From Athripsodes cinereus (taxonomy: Eukaryota; Arthropoda; Insecta; Trichoptera; Leptoceridae), in assembly GCA_947579605.1 (NCBI GenBank), contig OX388317.1:24323384-24387383 (forward strand): a DNA stretch of 64,000 nt, read 5' to 3'. This document shows positions 11,385 to 23,578 of this stretch, piece by piece (positions within the stretch are counted from its first letter, which is position 1; each line of letters begins with the position of its first letter). Below the pieces are notes generated by a model. The model saw only the letters and a program-made list of their open reading frames with translations, ran no database searches and was not told where the DNA came from. The position numbers were made by a program, and so were the translations under genes.

Positions 11385-11823
11385 AATTGAATTATCTTTA
11401 TTGGCTATGGTTGCATTTGTGACATTTATATATACTGTTGTACTCTATGCAAATATCATCACTTGTCTTCTGTGAATAAATTTTTAATTTAAACCCGAAT
11501 TAACCTTTCCCAGATCATAGTTGCAGGCCAACAGACACCTTGAGCATGCACCTCTTCAACTTCCTATCCCCTACTTAACCTTAATCCATGGCACATTGTA
11601 ACATTGTAATTTTCATACTCTTGAAAATGTTTACAAGTGTGAATGAACATATCAGAGTTTAAAATATAATAAATAGTGAAAATTCCAACCCTGTTTTGTT
11701 ATTTATAATTAAAAATTCTTTTTCATTTCATATCGCAACATGTCTGCTCTATTCAAATCTATTTTACACCGATCGATACATTCTTAATGCTCTCATAGGA
11801 TTATAATCAAATGAATTTTTTTT

Positions 11824-14800
11824 TTATTCAAATTGTTTTAATATAGACATGTACACCGTCATGATACCTAAAAGATAAAACACAAAACTGTAACCAAACT
11901 CATAGATATTCAGGGCTGTGATGGAGTGGCTGTTGGTGCTCAAAATTCTCTGAAGACGCCTAATTTCTGCTAGGTTCTTGGTTGAAGAAATGTATTCATC
12001 ACCATAGCCTACAACAATATAAATGAGTTTGAAAAAACTTTCAGTCTTCAAATTTAATGAAATTCAAATTGAAAATCTTAATGCATGTGGTTAAGTTTTA
12101 AATTCTCAAACAAAATTTATCTATACAACTTCTCTCGCATCAGCTTATTCTCGTGGAAAACAAATACAAAAATACACAAGTTTACAAAAATATTGTAAGA
12201 CGTACCTTCAATATAACTTTTCAGTAATATTTTGGAGCAAATTATTTTGGATTTTCTTATAAGGTGATGAATAGATTCTGATAAGTTTGGAAGCAAAATT
12301 AACCAGAAGAAATTGTACCAAATCCACATGCTGTTCATTATAAAATTTTCTCGACTCTGAAACAATACAATATACAACAAAGTAAATAGATTACGAGAAC
12401 CAATGATGGATATAATGTCCGAGAATTGATCAATAGCAATCAGTAACAATCAGACATTCAGCAGGGTTAATCTTGAAACAATCTAAATACTATCTTAACT
12501 TGTCTTGATCTTAATTATACGACGCATGGAGGGATTGTTGTCAAAAATGCCGCGCAACCGCTACCGCATGCTTAGTTACGCACGTATTTTAGACTATAGT
12601 CCCTTCGCGCGTCGTATGATTAAGATCAACACTAGATTAAGACCGTATTAAGATTTTGTGAAGAGTAGCCCTGCTGATAGCTATTAATTTAATGTTGAAA
12701 AATTACTGTCATTCATGTTGAAGCAAGTGACAGGATTCATTCACGTAAAATTTTAGATACCTACATCGTCGCGACGAGAAACCCCCTAGAACATTAAACA
12801 TTTATAACTAAATTAGATTTTAATATCAATTCAGAATTTCTAGAACGTATTCTCGTCATTTTTTTCTAATTTTCTTTTTTAGCAAGACACATGAAATCGA
12901 GAGATTTATTTCCAAATTTTATAGTTGAATGTAAGTTTTCAGATTAAATACAGATTTCAATACGAGTTCTCATAAAATTTGCCATTAACATCGTATACAT
13001 TTATCATATTACTAAAACGAATATAGTGAAATGAAAGTCGACAATATTGCATCGGCGAGTACACCTCAAGGACATTATTGTTGCATATATTTCACGTGAG
13101 TTGCTTTTCCACTACATACCTACTTAAGTACCTATAGGTATCTTTATTTCTCTGTCCTTAAGGTTCCGAGTATCTTTTTGGTAAGAACGAGACAGAATTT
13201 AATATAATGGGTATCTACTGTTTCTTACAACACTCGCATGTTGTTTACATAAACAAGTTGAGGCCAGTTTTTTAAATGATTTTAATGAGAAAAGCAAGCA
13301 TTTTGTTGATGTTTCGTTTTCTTATTGTAAAGTACATAAATTATATATTATTATATCCAAGTAAATAACCTCATGTATCAAATATACGCAGCGTTTTTTG
13401 CATCAAATGTTTTTACTATATTTTTTAATTATAGTTAGTTTTTTTTTAATTACCTATACTGTATTTTTTTATTGAAAATTTTGTAATCCTAGGAGAGACG
13501 GGAGCGAACTATATGAGAAATAAGAATAGATTTTTTAATCTTTTTTGTTCTGATACCAGAGTCCTAATGCATTAATCGGTTGAATTGATTAATAATGAGA
13601 ACCAAACATTTTGAATATATTATAAATTATAACATTATACTTACGTTGAACTGTAAAGCTGTACAGTCTGTCGTAATAAACAAAACCAAGACAAATGGTC
13701 GCGTAAACAGCTGAAAAAGCAAATGAATATAAACGTTACCTTACATAACTGAAGTAATACAATTGTTTTAGAATTAGTGAGATAACACATATTTCAAACA
13801 TAAAAAAAATAACAAAAACGTTTGCTTTTCACACATTAATCTAAACCAAAGAACTCGGGATACTTATCATCAAAGTGAAAAATTTGCATTGTTTTTGTTT
13901 AATACTTTTTGAAAATTTGTTGAAATAATACATGGTTTGTGTTGACGTGCGTTTTTAATCATTACGGAGCCAGGAGATCAGCATCCTCCCAACACTTTTT
14001 CGACACTCTATCTAACCCTTGAAAAAGTGATATTATGCTTCACATCTGATTACATTAATTTTCATACAGCACAGCATTTTCATTGAAGGAGTATAGCCAA
14101 TAGATAGCATATGTGGCCGTTTAGGCTCATATCTGTCCTTCAGGCTGATCACTACATAATATGGCACCCTCCGTATGGGCGAATTCTACTCAGAAAAGAG
14201 AATCGGATAAATAGAAGTCCCCAGAATTCCACACTATCCTGGTGGTATATTGGTCACGTAATTAGGATACTTTGTTTTTTTAATAAGTCTTATAACGTTT
14301 AAGCAGTTTTGAATAACCATAACCAACTACCCCACTTATGGGATGTGCCGTGATGGTATAGTAGTAGTAGTAGTAGAATAACCATATCTGTCTTAGGTAT
14401 CTAACGCATTCTCTAATCTACAGATCTCAAATGATAGAAGCTTATTATGATACTCACTGAGTATCCAATTTACCAACTCTAATCATATAAAGCATTTAAC
14501 CAACATTTGAATACAAATGTTTCAAAAAAATGTCATACTCACCATTAAATTGAATATATCATTAATGTGTCTGATGTTCTTTAATAATCTCTCATAGGAC
14601 TCTATGATACGACTCAATGGAAACACATCACACAGTGAAGTGTCTTCTACTTCTAACAATAGAGATATCTTGTTAGTTAAGCCATAATCCTTTGGTATAG
14701 ATAGTTTGAACAATTTACACAACAAGTTGTTTAAATAAACTAAGTATGAAATACTAATTAAAGATGTGATAACAAATTTAAAGTGTATAGAGTCACTGGT

Positions 14801-15361
14801 AAGAACGGTCAATAAATCGTAAATGCATATATTAAAGCCTCTAATTTTTGTTGAATATTCAACAATTATGAATGAGAAAATGACAATTAAAAATATAGAA
14901 AAATACATATAAATATTTTTGAAATTCTGTTTCGAATAACCTATATTTGGATGTAGTTTGTGTATTTGCAAAGAATTTTGTACAAATTTCCACATCAATT
15001 TTCTCTTTGCAACCATAACCACGAACCATGAGAGGGTCGCTGAAAGAGTTTCACTTACATTCAAAAATGACCAAGATATATAGTAGATTAAAGGTATCGA
15101 CGAGTTTCGGTTTTGATAACTTATTATTTCTGTTAAATAATTTTTTAAATACCAAGAAGTTATGAAAAAAAACATCACTAGATTCGATTTAACAAAAGTT
15201 GGTTTAGAAATATCATTATTTTTTCCAGGAAATGTTTTAACACCAAGAATAAGGAATAATATTTTGACTGGATCAATTAAATTATTTAATGTAATTTTGT
15301 TATTATCATTGTAATTTGTAAGAACCTTTGTTCTTTTAAAGTAAAGTTTAATGTTGGACAT
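11824..15361 (-). CDS. Gustatory receptor, cluster gene 2
   Basis: Exons 15361-14543, 13710-13645, 12356-12206 and 12008-11824 encode 406 residues, with intron phases 0, 0 and 1. It is a tandem duplicate of gene 1: exon 1 has the same length (273 codons) and long identical stretches such as TSWYLKNY and IISYQNRNSSIPLIYYISW. Exon 3 is one codon longer (SRENFIMNSMWIWYN). Exon 4 ends MTVYMSILKQFE. The ATG at 15361 aligns with the start of gene 1; the frame upstream opens only with a GTG, so it was not used. Gene 1 lies immediately downstream on the same strand. Probable taste receptor channel, ligand unknown. Confidence 0.93.
12504..12632. repeat. Inverted repeat in Gr gene 2 intron 3
   Basis: Imperfect arms of about 32 bp (TTGATCTTAATTATACGACG and its complement near 12612-12632) around about 60 bp of GC-richer sequence. 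Probably a small foldback element. A partly similar stretch (TCTTGTCTTGATC) precedes the last exon of Gr gene 6 near 51585. Confidence 0.55.
14325..14383. repeat. Short dispersed repeat with TAG tail
   Basis: Inside intron 1 of Gr gene 2, CCCACTTATGGGATGTGCCG is followed by (TAG)n. A reversed relative lies near 25585-25620 in intron 3 of Gr gene 4. The simple-repeat tail suggests the 3' end of a non-LTR element. Confidence 0.4.
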
Positions 15362-15480
15362 GTTTTTTAATGAGGAAGGAACGTCCACCTTTTATAAAAA
15401 TACAATTTTGTTTGACGAAAACCGTAATCAAACACCTAATCAATTATTTTTAACCCTTTTCTCCATTGTGTAAGAGCTGA
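15362..15480 (-). promoter_or_regulatory. Conserved upstream region of Gr gene 2
   Basis: Duplicate of the 5' flank of Gr gene 1 (9510-9625), here without the Helitron. Candidate promoter region by conservation only. Confidence 0.4.
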
Positions 15481-15632
15481 CAACAGTAATTATTTTCAAC
15501 ATTAACATAAGTATTGTGGATGCATTATAATTAAGAACAAGAATGTACCAGACATTGTCGTATAAATTGACATTGTTTTGATATATGTCAGGTTTCAAGA
15601 AATATATTTTCTAATTTCAATAAAACGTATTT

Positions 15633-15864
15633 ATGATATGATTTTTTAGATTATTATGTAATTATTGTTATTTTTTGAGCTTTTTATTTGCTACCGCGGT
15701 TTCGGTGGAGCGTCCACCATTAACGAGCGTTAATCTAAAAAGATTTTAGATTTTTGAAAGAAATAGAAATAGAAAGAAAGAAGACGCTCCACCGAAACCG
15801 CGGTAGCAAATAAAAAGCTCAAAAAATAACAATAATTACATAATAATCTAAAAAATCATATCAT
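15633..15864. repeat. Large perfect palindrome, 82-bp arms
   Basis: The left arm (15633-15714) and right arm (15783-15864) are reverse complements over about 82 bp, with a 68-bp spacer. The inner arm reads, towards the outside, CTCCACC, GAAA, CCGCGG, TAGCAAAT: a GAAA box followed by a 6-bp palindrome and UA, like the foldback family at 6182. On the minus strand GGTGGA-CGC-TCCACC forms a stem-loop directly before GAAA, but a proper CUGANGA box is not seen. Confidence 0.85.
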
Positions 15865-16172
15865 GTCTAGAAATTGTTATATTGTTAATGCCGAAAACAT
15901 AAACAAAACGTAATTATTTGTTGGACATCACCTAGCCTAACAAAGCGATCAATTCATATTGCCGCCATTTGACAGCAACGCCACCATTGTTATTATGTGA
16001 ATCATGTGTTCATTACCCTAAATCACTCGCAAACGAGTGGATGGTCTTAAGAAGAAAAGAATAGAATGTGTTCATTATACTCATGTAACTAAAATCTTAT
16101 CAGAGCGTACTGTAACTAAATGTCATTTTTTATATGTGTTAATTTCATAAATGTGTAAAAAACTATAATAAA
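15865..16172. other. Spacer
   Basis: AT-rich, no gene. Contains CACCTAGCC.AACAAA..ATCAATTCATATTGCCGC, shared with 10590-10625, so the paralogous upstream region of Gr genes 1 and 2 extends this far. Confidence 0.4.
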
Positions 16173-16255
16173 CTAGTTGACCCAGCGAACTTCGTACCGC
16201 CTAACAATCAATGAGTGATTTATATTATTTTTAATCTCTTTAAAAACTCCCGAGG
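16173..16255 (-). mobile_element. Helitron 3'-end fragment
   Basis: On the minus strand it ends GGTACGAAGTTCGCTGGGTC then AACTAG, matching the 3' end of the Helitron at 9673-10432, including the upstream ATCATTCATTGATT-like stretch. Only the terminal part is recognisable. Confidence 0.65.
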
Positions 16256-16379
16256 TTCCTAAACATTTTTTCTCATAGACTACTTTAAAAAATTTGCTGA
16301 AAATAAAAATATTGATGTAATGTACTTTTTTTGCAATTCGTGCCAAATGACTGTATGTTTTGCTTGGTTAATAAATATG

Positions 16380-16620
16380 TTAGATCCGTTAGATCCGGAG
16401 AAGAAAGGGCGACTAAAGATATTCTGCAGGGTATACCTGAGGGCAGGAGTCCGTTAGGCAGACCAAGACAAAGATTGTTAGATAACATCAACCGAGATCT
16501 AGAGGAGCTCAATGCTTAAGACGACTGGCAGTCCATTGCTCAGGATAGAAAGGCTTGGAGATCTATTGTTTCGGAGGCAAAGGTCCTACAAGGGCTGTTC
16601 GGCCATCGGAAGTAAGTAAG
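16380..16620 (+). pseudogene. Non-LTR retrotransposon tail
   Basis: The plus strand encodes EGRSPLGRPRQRLLDNINRD, LEELNA, a stop, DDWQSIAQDRKAW and VLQGLFGHRK, the C-terminus of a LINE reverse transcriptase. It is followed by a (GTAA)n tail at about 16612-16628. Decayed 5'-truncated insertion. Confidence 0.8.
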
Positions 16621-16794
16621 TAAGTAATAAATATGTAAAATAAAATGAAATATTATATTTTTATTATTATCTTCACTCTGTACTGAGATCATAACAGCTT
16701 TTGGCCAAGTGACTCTCAGAATGAAAAAAACATAGCTAAATCCAAAATAAAATAAAAACAAAGGAGAGAAAAAAATACTAAAGAGACATCATCA

Positions 16795-17735
16795 AAAAGA
16801 AACAACAGAACTAAAAGTCGCTATCCTGGAGAGAAATCATTGTATGATAATATGTTAAGAATACTTGTTATTTTTTTATTGTTTAACTGGATTTGTGCAC
16901 AACGTGCAGATGACAAAACCAATCACATATCTTGACTGGAGAACTATGTTTAGAAACAATAGAACCAAAAGATAATCGCTATCCTGGAGATAAATCATTG
17001 TATGATATGTTAAGAATACTTGTTATTTTTTTATTGTTTAACTGGATTTGTGCACAACGTGCAGATGACAAAACCAATCACACATCTTGACTGGAGAACT
17101 ATGTTTAGAAACAATAGAACCAAAATATAATCGCTATCCTGGAGATAAATCATTGTATGATATGTTAAGAATACTTGTTATTTTTTTATTGTTTAACTGG
17201 ATTTGTGCACAACGTGCAGATGACAAAACCAATCACACATCTTGACTGGAGAACTATGTTTAGAAACAATAGAACCAAAAGATAATCGCTATCCTGGAGA
17301 TAAATCATTGTATGATATGTTAAGAATACTTGTTATTTTTTTATTTTTTACTGGATTTGTGCACAACGTGCAGATGACAAAACCAATCAGACATCTTGAC
17401 TCGAGAACTATGTTTAGAAACAATAGAACCAAAAGATAATCGCTATCCTGGAGATAAATCATTGTATGATTTGTTAAGAATACTTGTTATTTTTGTTATT
17501 ATTTAACTGGATTTGTGCACAACGTGCAGATGACAAAACCAATCACACATCTTGACTGGAGAACTATGTTTAGAAACAATAGAACCAAAAGATAATCGCT
17601 ATCCTGGAGATAAATCATTGTATGATTTGTTAAGAATACTTGTTATTTTTGTTATTATTTAACTGGATTTGTGCACGACGTGCAGATAACAAAACCTATC
17701 ACACATCTGGACTGGAGAACCATGTTTACACATGT
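16795..17735. repeat. 155-bp tandem repeat, about six copies
   Basis: Units share AATCGCTATCCTGGAGATAA, GGATTTGTGCACAACGTGCA and CTTGACTGGAGAACTATG. The AATCGCT landmark lies near 16817 (variant), 16974, 17129, 17284, 17438 and 17594, a period of 154-157 bp. The last unit diverges into sequence (AAATCTAATCGGAAG, GGCGTCCC) that also occurs downstream of Gr gene 4 at about 26800. No protein is inferred. Confidence 0.9.
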
Positions 17736-17932
17736 AACATTGCGCTAAATCTAATCGGAAGGAGTGAAAAAAGGCGTCCCGACGCTTACCTGAGCCGAGA
17801 TCATTTTTTTGTTTGCAAGTACGGATAAACAAGAGACCTTAAGTCCTGAAATATCCGGGTGTATGAAAGGTCCATTCAGTTAGATTTCATAAAGAATATA
17901 ATTTATAATTTAATTATAAAAAAACAATTGTT

Positions 17933-20900
17933 TTATTCAAATGTTTTTAATATAGATAGATACATTGTCATAACACCTAGAAGATAGAATATAAAACTAT
18001 AACCAAACTCATAGAGGTTCATTGCTGTAATGGTGTGATTTTTAGTGTAAAATAGACGTTGAAGAGTTCTAATCTGTGTTAGTAATCCTCTCTTGGTTGA
18101 AATATCAACATTTTCAAGTTCTGAAAAAGACAAAAAAATTTAACAAAAAATTATTTTACACTCGGAAGGTAAGGGTCGTAAACTAAATGCTTTGGAAACA
18201 ATGGAAATAAATAAATGTATATTTCTAATAAGGTACACATTGTTAATATCCAAATTCCTACATTCTCCCCACTATTAGATATAAGAACACCCCCTCTTAA
18301 AATTCCTTTTGTTCCATCCAACCCTTAGAGTATATAATGTAGGTTAGTTTGTTCTATTCTTTAGTTTTAAGTAACTCTTGCCCTGAAGATGTCGCAAGGC
18401 GAAAGCGCTCAGCAATTAGCATTAAGTCATTATGAATTGACTAAATAATCATACGTGAAACTTAAAGAGTGTTTCAGTTTAACACTTTAAAACTGATACC
18501 AAAAAAATAGTTTAAACAAATTTTAAAATTTGTTTGTTTCATGCAATATTTAATTATATCCTTTGTTTACCTCACTAAAATAAATGCTATGATAAATAAA
18601 TAAATGATAAGCATGACACAGAGGAATTGGGAATGTTACCTAGGTTTAAAGAGTACTCTTAACCAAGCCTTAAGTAGATTCATTAGCGTCGACACTCGTC
18701 ATGCACTCCTTAAGGAAGTTTACATATTATGTATGTGTATCATAAACAACATACCTACCTAGTTAATACCTATTCAAACAGGTTGACTATCGGTGAGTGT
18801 AATCAATTGGAATAATTAATCTAGAGTTGTTCAAAATGTGATTAAATAAACAAGTCTAGACCTACTTCTTCAAACTTTTTCATGAACTGTGACTGTTGTG
18901 TATATTGCATTATTTTATTTTTATTTCTGACGCGGATACATATTATTATGTATCTGAGATTATGTGTTATAATGTTTTAGTATTTAAATTTAAATTCTTG
19001 ACACAGACAACTTTGTTGAAGATAAAACATTATCATGTACAGCGTCCTCGAGGTGCTATGGCACAAAGATGGCGCTTTAAATACTCTCCGTTATTATTAT
19101 TATTATTATAAGCATATAAACTTCATACCTGTAGTTTCTTTGTGAATTTCAAGTATAACCTTACTGAAGATGATTTTACACCTTTTGATGTGGTGATGAA
19201 GATTTTCTGATACAGAAGGAAGTAATAGAAGGCAGCTCATGTCATGGCAGAACCATATTGAATTCTCAACTGCTATATTTTCTTTCTGAAAGATAATATT
19301 TGAGATGTTAGAAATTTTTATTGTAGAAGAGTTGGCGCGATAGCGAACTTGTTTTTCGTCCTGTCTCCCTTGGTAGAGAGTAGGTTTGGGAGGTATGTCC
19401 CTTTTGGTTGGATTCAATGTTTCACACCATTCGGGCAATAGTGGCTCTCGGGCTCGCGCCCTCTGAATATCAAATAACACGTTTCTGGACACCTCACCTC
19501 GGCCTTCTGTTACTCACCACTTTGTACATATATATCATTTACTTATTCAATATTATTTCTGTTTTAGTAATTTTATTTTTCTTGCCCTGTTTTGTGTCTT
19601 TTTAATAAATTGTTATTATTTTATATTTACTAAATTTTGTCTTGCAATTTTGTGTTGCAGAATAATAAAATAATATTATATTTTGATACCCAACCAGGTG
19701 ACAATAATATAAGAATAAGAATATACTTAAAATAATTTAATACTCAACCAGGTGACAATAATACTTTGCACAATCAAGTATGTATAAACACAACTCCTAC
19801 TTACAAAATTATCTAGCGAGGTTATCATAGTGATTACATAAAGGATCAAATTCCACGACCGAAAAAACACCTGAAAAATAAAAAAAAATCACTTCATACT
19901 ATTATTATTATTATATTGGATGATTTGGAAGAGCGAAGAAAAACTATGTTGGAAGAGCGAAGTCTTCAGCTTGCTCCTGAACGTTGTAATCGGCTGGTTT
20001 TTACGGAGGTCCTCGGAGAGTCGGTTCCAAATGACGTGTCCTGCGACGCCAAAAGCCCTATCATAGAAGCAGGACTTGTTTGCTCTGTTGTTTTCGTCCG
20101 GCATGTTGGTGGATGTCATAGCTGAGCGTAGAGGTCTACTTGCAGGTGTTTAGAGAACACAGAGTTCAGAAAGTGACTGAGGTGCCATTTTGTTCAAAGC
20201 TTTGTAGACTATAAGGCACAGTTTGTATTGGACCCTTTTACCTACTCCATAGGCACCATAATATAATTTAAGAACAAAATAAGTAAATAATTTGAAAAAT
20301 ATTCAAATTTTGAAATCAATTGATAGCTGAAAAGAACATTTTAGCTACAATTATAGCAGTAGTCCATTGAAAACGATGAAACAAAACTCACCATGAAATT
20401 AAATGCAGCATTAATGTGTTTGATATTCTTCAATAGTCTCCCATAGGACTCTATGACACGACTCAATGGAAACACATCACACTGTGAAGTGTCTTCTGGT
20501 TCTAGCAATAGAGATGTCTTGTCTTGTATCAAGTTTATAAAGACATTCGCATTCGGCACAGACAAATTGAATAATTTAAGTAGTAGATTGTTTAAATATA
20601 TTATGTAAGAAGTGTTAATTTGAGAGATGACGAAAAATTTATAAGACAATGTGTCTATAGTAAGAGCAGAGAAAATATCAAAGAGAATTTGTAATTTACT
20701 TTTTGGTCCATGACAGTACTCAAATACTATGAATAGAAACATTGTCGAACAATATAATAGATAACACAATTTTATCCTAATGATATTATTATTTATAACT
20801 TTGATATCTTGCTGATCAATTTTACGTATAATCAGCCAATTTTCTACTATTTTCCAAATCGATTTAATACATTTTAACATAATTTTATACCATGAATACA

Positions 20901-21186
20901 ACACAATCAGACCTTCGACAGTGCTTAAAAAGCTCCAAGAAAGTTTATAAACGAGAGGTCCCTTTGTATTCAAATTCATGTTACCAATAAAAGTCTGAAA
21001 TATTATCACAGTTTGTATGATGAACATTACACAATTAGTTTTTACGAATATTGGTTTTTGAAAACTGATCGATACGTCTGATGGAAATGTTTTAACTCCG
21101 AAGATCAATAACATTTTATGCCAAGGATCTAAAAGATCAATTAAAATACGATCATTCACGTGTTGATATTCTGGTTTTCTAGACAT
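17933..21186 (-). CDS. Gustatory receptor, cluster gene 3
   Basis: Exons 21186-20392, 19870-19805, 19285-19129 and 18120-17933, intron phases 0, 0 and 1, 401 residues. Exon 1 starts MSRKPEYQHVNDRILIDLLD and carries the SVPNANVFINLIQDKTSLLL and DTSQCDVFPLSRVIESYGR block. Exon 2 is VFFRSWNLILYVITMITSLD plus NF. Exon 3 has LHHHIKRCKIIFSKV, and exon 4 ends GVMTMYLSILKTFE. Exon 3 deviates from the W-x-x-Y-D-x-Y-W pattern of its relatives (WFCHDMSCLLLL). It is divergently oriented to Gr gene 4 with 2.4 kb between the start codons. Intron 1 carries a LINE tail and intron 3 a solitary hammerhead-like motif. Probable taste receptor channel. Confidence 0.92.
18378..18415 (+). ncRNA. Hammerhead-like motif, solitary
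   Basis: In order: TTGCC, CTGAAGA, T, GTC-GCAA-GGC stem-loop, GAAA, palindromic GCGC, TC, AGCAA. The flanks TTGC and GCAA can pair as stem I with one mismatch at its base. This matches the short-stem-III hammerhead form described for Penelope-like elements, except for one extra U between the core box and stem II. It lies in intron 3 of Gr gene 3, antisense to the gene. 18190-18360 is similar to 60720-60930. Confidence 0.5.
18781..18850. repeat. Short dispersed repeat
   Basis: GGTTGACTATCGGTGAGTGT and TTAATCTAGAGT recur at 48449-48515, and the core recurs reversed at 61450-61485. All three lie in or near Gr genes. Class unknown. Confidence 0.5.
19930..20240 (-). pseudogene. Non-LTR retrotransposon tail in Gr gene 3 intron 1
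   Basis: The minus strand reads VQYKLCLIVYKALNKMAPQS, a stop, then FYDRAFGVAGHVIWNRLSED and FRSKLKTSLFQHSF, the C-terminal region of a LINE reverse transcriptase. It lies between exons 1 and 2, in the gene's own orientation. Confidence 0.75.
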
Positions 21187-22434
21187 TTTAAAAATTATTG
21201 GTTTAGCTTCAAAAGTTACTTAAATATATATTTATTGAAATGCTTTGAAATGTTTGTCAATAAATGTTATAAAAAAGAAATTGTAATTTTGTTGACCGTG
21301 CACCAGCAATAAGTTGTATGAGGCAAAAATTGTATACCTATTGAGTGAATTATAGATATGTTGGATAACTTTATTGTTGAAATTCTATGTAATTAAAAAA
21401 AATATCACAATTTAATTATTTATGAGCTCTTATGAATTTAGAAATTGTTTTGCGTCAAGTATTTTTTTTGTATGCGATAACAAAATAATTTAATTTGTCG
21501 AATAAAATAAAATATTATAAAACTCGACTGATGCGTGTTAAATTATATGATAAATATTGACTATACAGCAAAAAGTTGTAAACAAATTAATACCGCTATT
21601 ATACCCGATTCCGCTCAGAGAATAATTAATTGACTGATTTGAGATCGACTCAGGGGAAATGTTTTGATTTCTTTTATATTGTAATACTCTTATAGTATTG
21701 TATCGAAATTATCTATTCAAAAGAGTCAAATCAAATCATTTACATAAAAAATAACATAAAAAATCAAAATTGGTTTCGAAATTGGAAAAATCCATCGCAT
21801 GTCACAATCGAAACTGTATAAATGTTAACTGGCCAATAGGAATCAAGGAGCGTAGGATCGCCCATCTTATATTTTAATGTAAGCTTGTGATTGTCAAATG
21901 TGGTATTGTTGCATGTATAAATTTAATATTTATAAATAAATAATGTGGTGAGAATAGCAGCAGATGAACGCATGACAGAAAAAGACGCCCAGAAACGATG
22001 GAAGGATAGCTGGACATCCACCCATCCACCTCCCAGGAGCAGGTTCCGAGAACCACAGGACACATTCCTAACTGAAACAGAAGAAAAAAAAAGAAATAAT
22101 AGAAAGATTACAGACACTAGTATATATTATAATCAAAACTATCTTAAAATTCGTCAATATTATGGATAATTTTATTGGATATTACATATTTTCCAATTAA
22201 ATTAGATAAATAGGTACATGCCTATACTAAAATAATCACTTAGCCTAAAAGCTTTGGTGTTTGACGTAAATAATTAAAATAGTGTTTATTTTATTTAATA
22301 ATAAAATACCCGTATTCACAAAAAAAACACATAATTATAATGATAATAGAGTTAGTTGTCCTTGATCATAGTAAACAATTAATCACAAAACAATTTATTC
22401 TACTGTACACCTATCAAATATTCTATTTATACTC
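21187..22434. other. Divergent spacer between Gr genes 3 and 4, left part
   Basis: No host gene recognised. 21945-22090 translates on plus to a fragment (ERMTEKDAQKRWKDSW) that resembles retrotransposon tails, but too weakly to classify. The rest is AT-rich and presumably includes the Gr gene 3 promoter. Confidence 0.4.
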
Positions 22435-22780
22435 GTACGCCGTGTCCCCAGCTGGGGTAGGCAGAGAGAACGGAACGCCATATAGATCAATCCTTACATA
22501 TTTCTTTCGCTTCATCTACATACATCCAGTTTCTTATTCATGTATGCCTATTTCTCTTACTCAACACGCGGCCGTCATTTAGAATTTGATCCACCTGATT
22601 AACCCACGAACATAGTTCTTGGATTCCGCACTTCCGCACACACCCTCTTTCAGATAAATACATCCTCTTCGTCACCCTTTCATCGTGCATTCGCTCAACA
22701 TGTCCAAACCATCGTAACTTATTTACACGCATTCTATCCACAACACTCCTTTCGCATCCGCTCATTCTCCTGATATCCTC
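22435..22780 (-). pseudogene. Non-LTR retrotransposon 3' end
   Basis: The minus strand encodes RMRVNKLRWFGHVERMHDER and VTKRMYLSE, a LINE C-terminal signature, and ends in a 3' segment (GGTAGGCAGAGAGAACGGAA on plus). That 3' segment recurs at 52384-52510. Confidence 0.75.
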
Positions 22781-23578
22781 GTTTTACCACCATTCTTCTC
22801 AGTGAACTCATCTACACAGCATTTATTCCACTTTCATCCTTCTTCAACCACGTCCACGCATCCCACGCACCCAAGCGTCCACATCTAACCACGTTTATTA
22901 TATAATATAATTTGGACATGGCAGCTTTAACAATCGTTATAAATATAGTTGAAAATATTATAACATACCTACAAGTCAATTAAGTAATAACAATTATATT
23001 GAATTGTGTGTAATAAAATTAACAACTGCGTTTCGAACGAAATCAATAAAAAAAATCTACTATTTGATTTATTTGACGAAAGAGACGTCTTTCGTCTTGT
23101 TACGACATTGTCAATCTTCGTATGATCTGCGTCTCTAACGATTATTCACAGACGAAATACTCTCTCATAATCCGAAATTGTATTTTTAGCAGATTTAGAA
23201 CGGCAGATCAATTTTTCTATTAATATTCGTATCAATTACGTTTTGTTATTATTATACGTGATTAAAAATTAAATGTATATTGTAAAATTGGTGGGTAACA
23301 CCAAAAATAAATATTAAAAGAAAATTCCAGGACTTTATTTCTAGTCGCGAGAAGGTTAATTGGCTAGGGTTTATAAAAATTAGATATATAGATAGGGTTA
23401 AATAATTAAATTAAATAAAAATTAGATATATAGAAAGGGTAAAATAAAATAATTAGATAGGGTTTATAAAAATTACTTAAGCTTAAAGCTCTTTTCTAAT
23501 TCTTATATCGTTTCCAACGGCTGCTGACTCATCAAGTCACAAATAAATATATATTTTACACCAGAAAAATATTCTACA
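22781..23578. other. Spacer upstream of Gr gene 4
   Basis: AT-rich. 23070-23115 contains AGAGACGTCTTTCGTCTT and GACATTGTCAATCT, matching the inner arm of the hairpin at 42264-42443 as a single unpaired arm. 23340-23480 repeats TTTATAAAAATTA and TAGATATATAGA short motifs. Confidence 0.5.
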
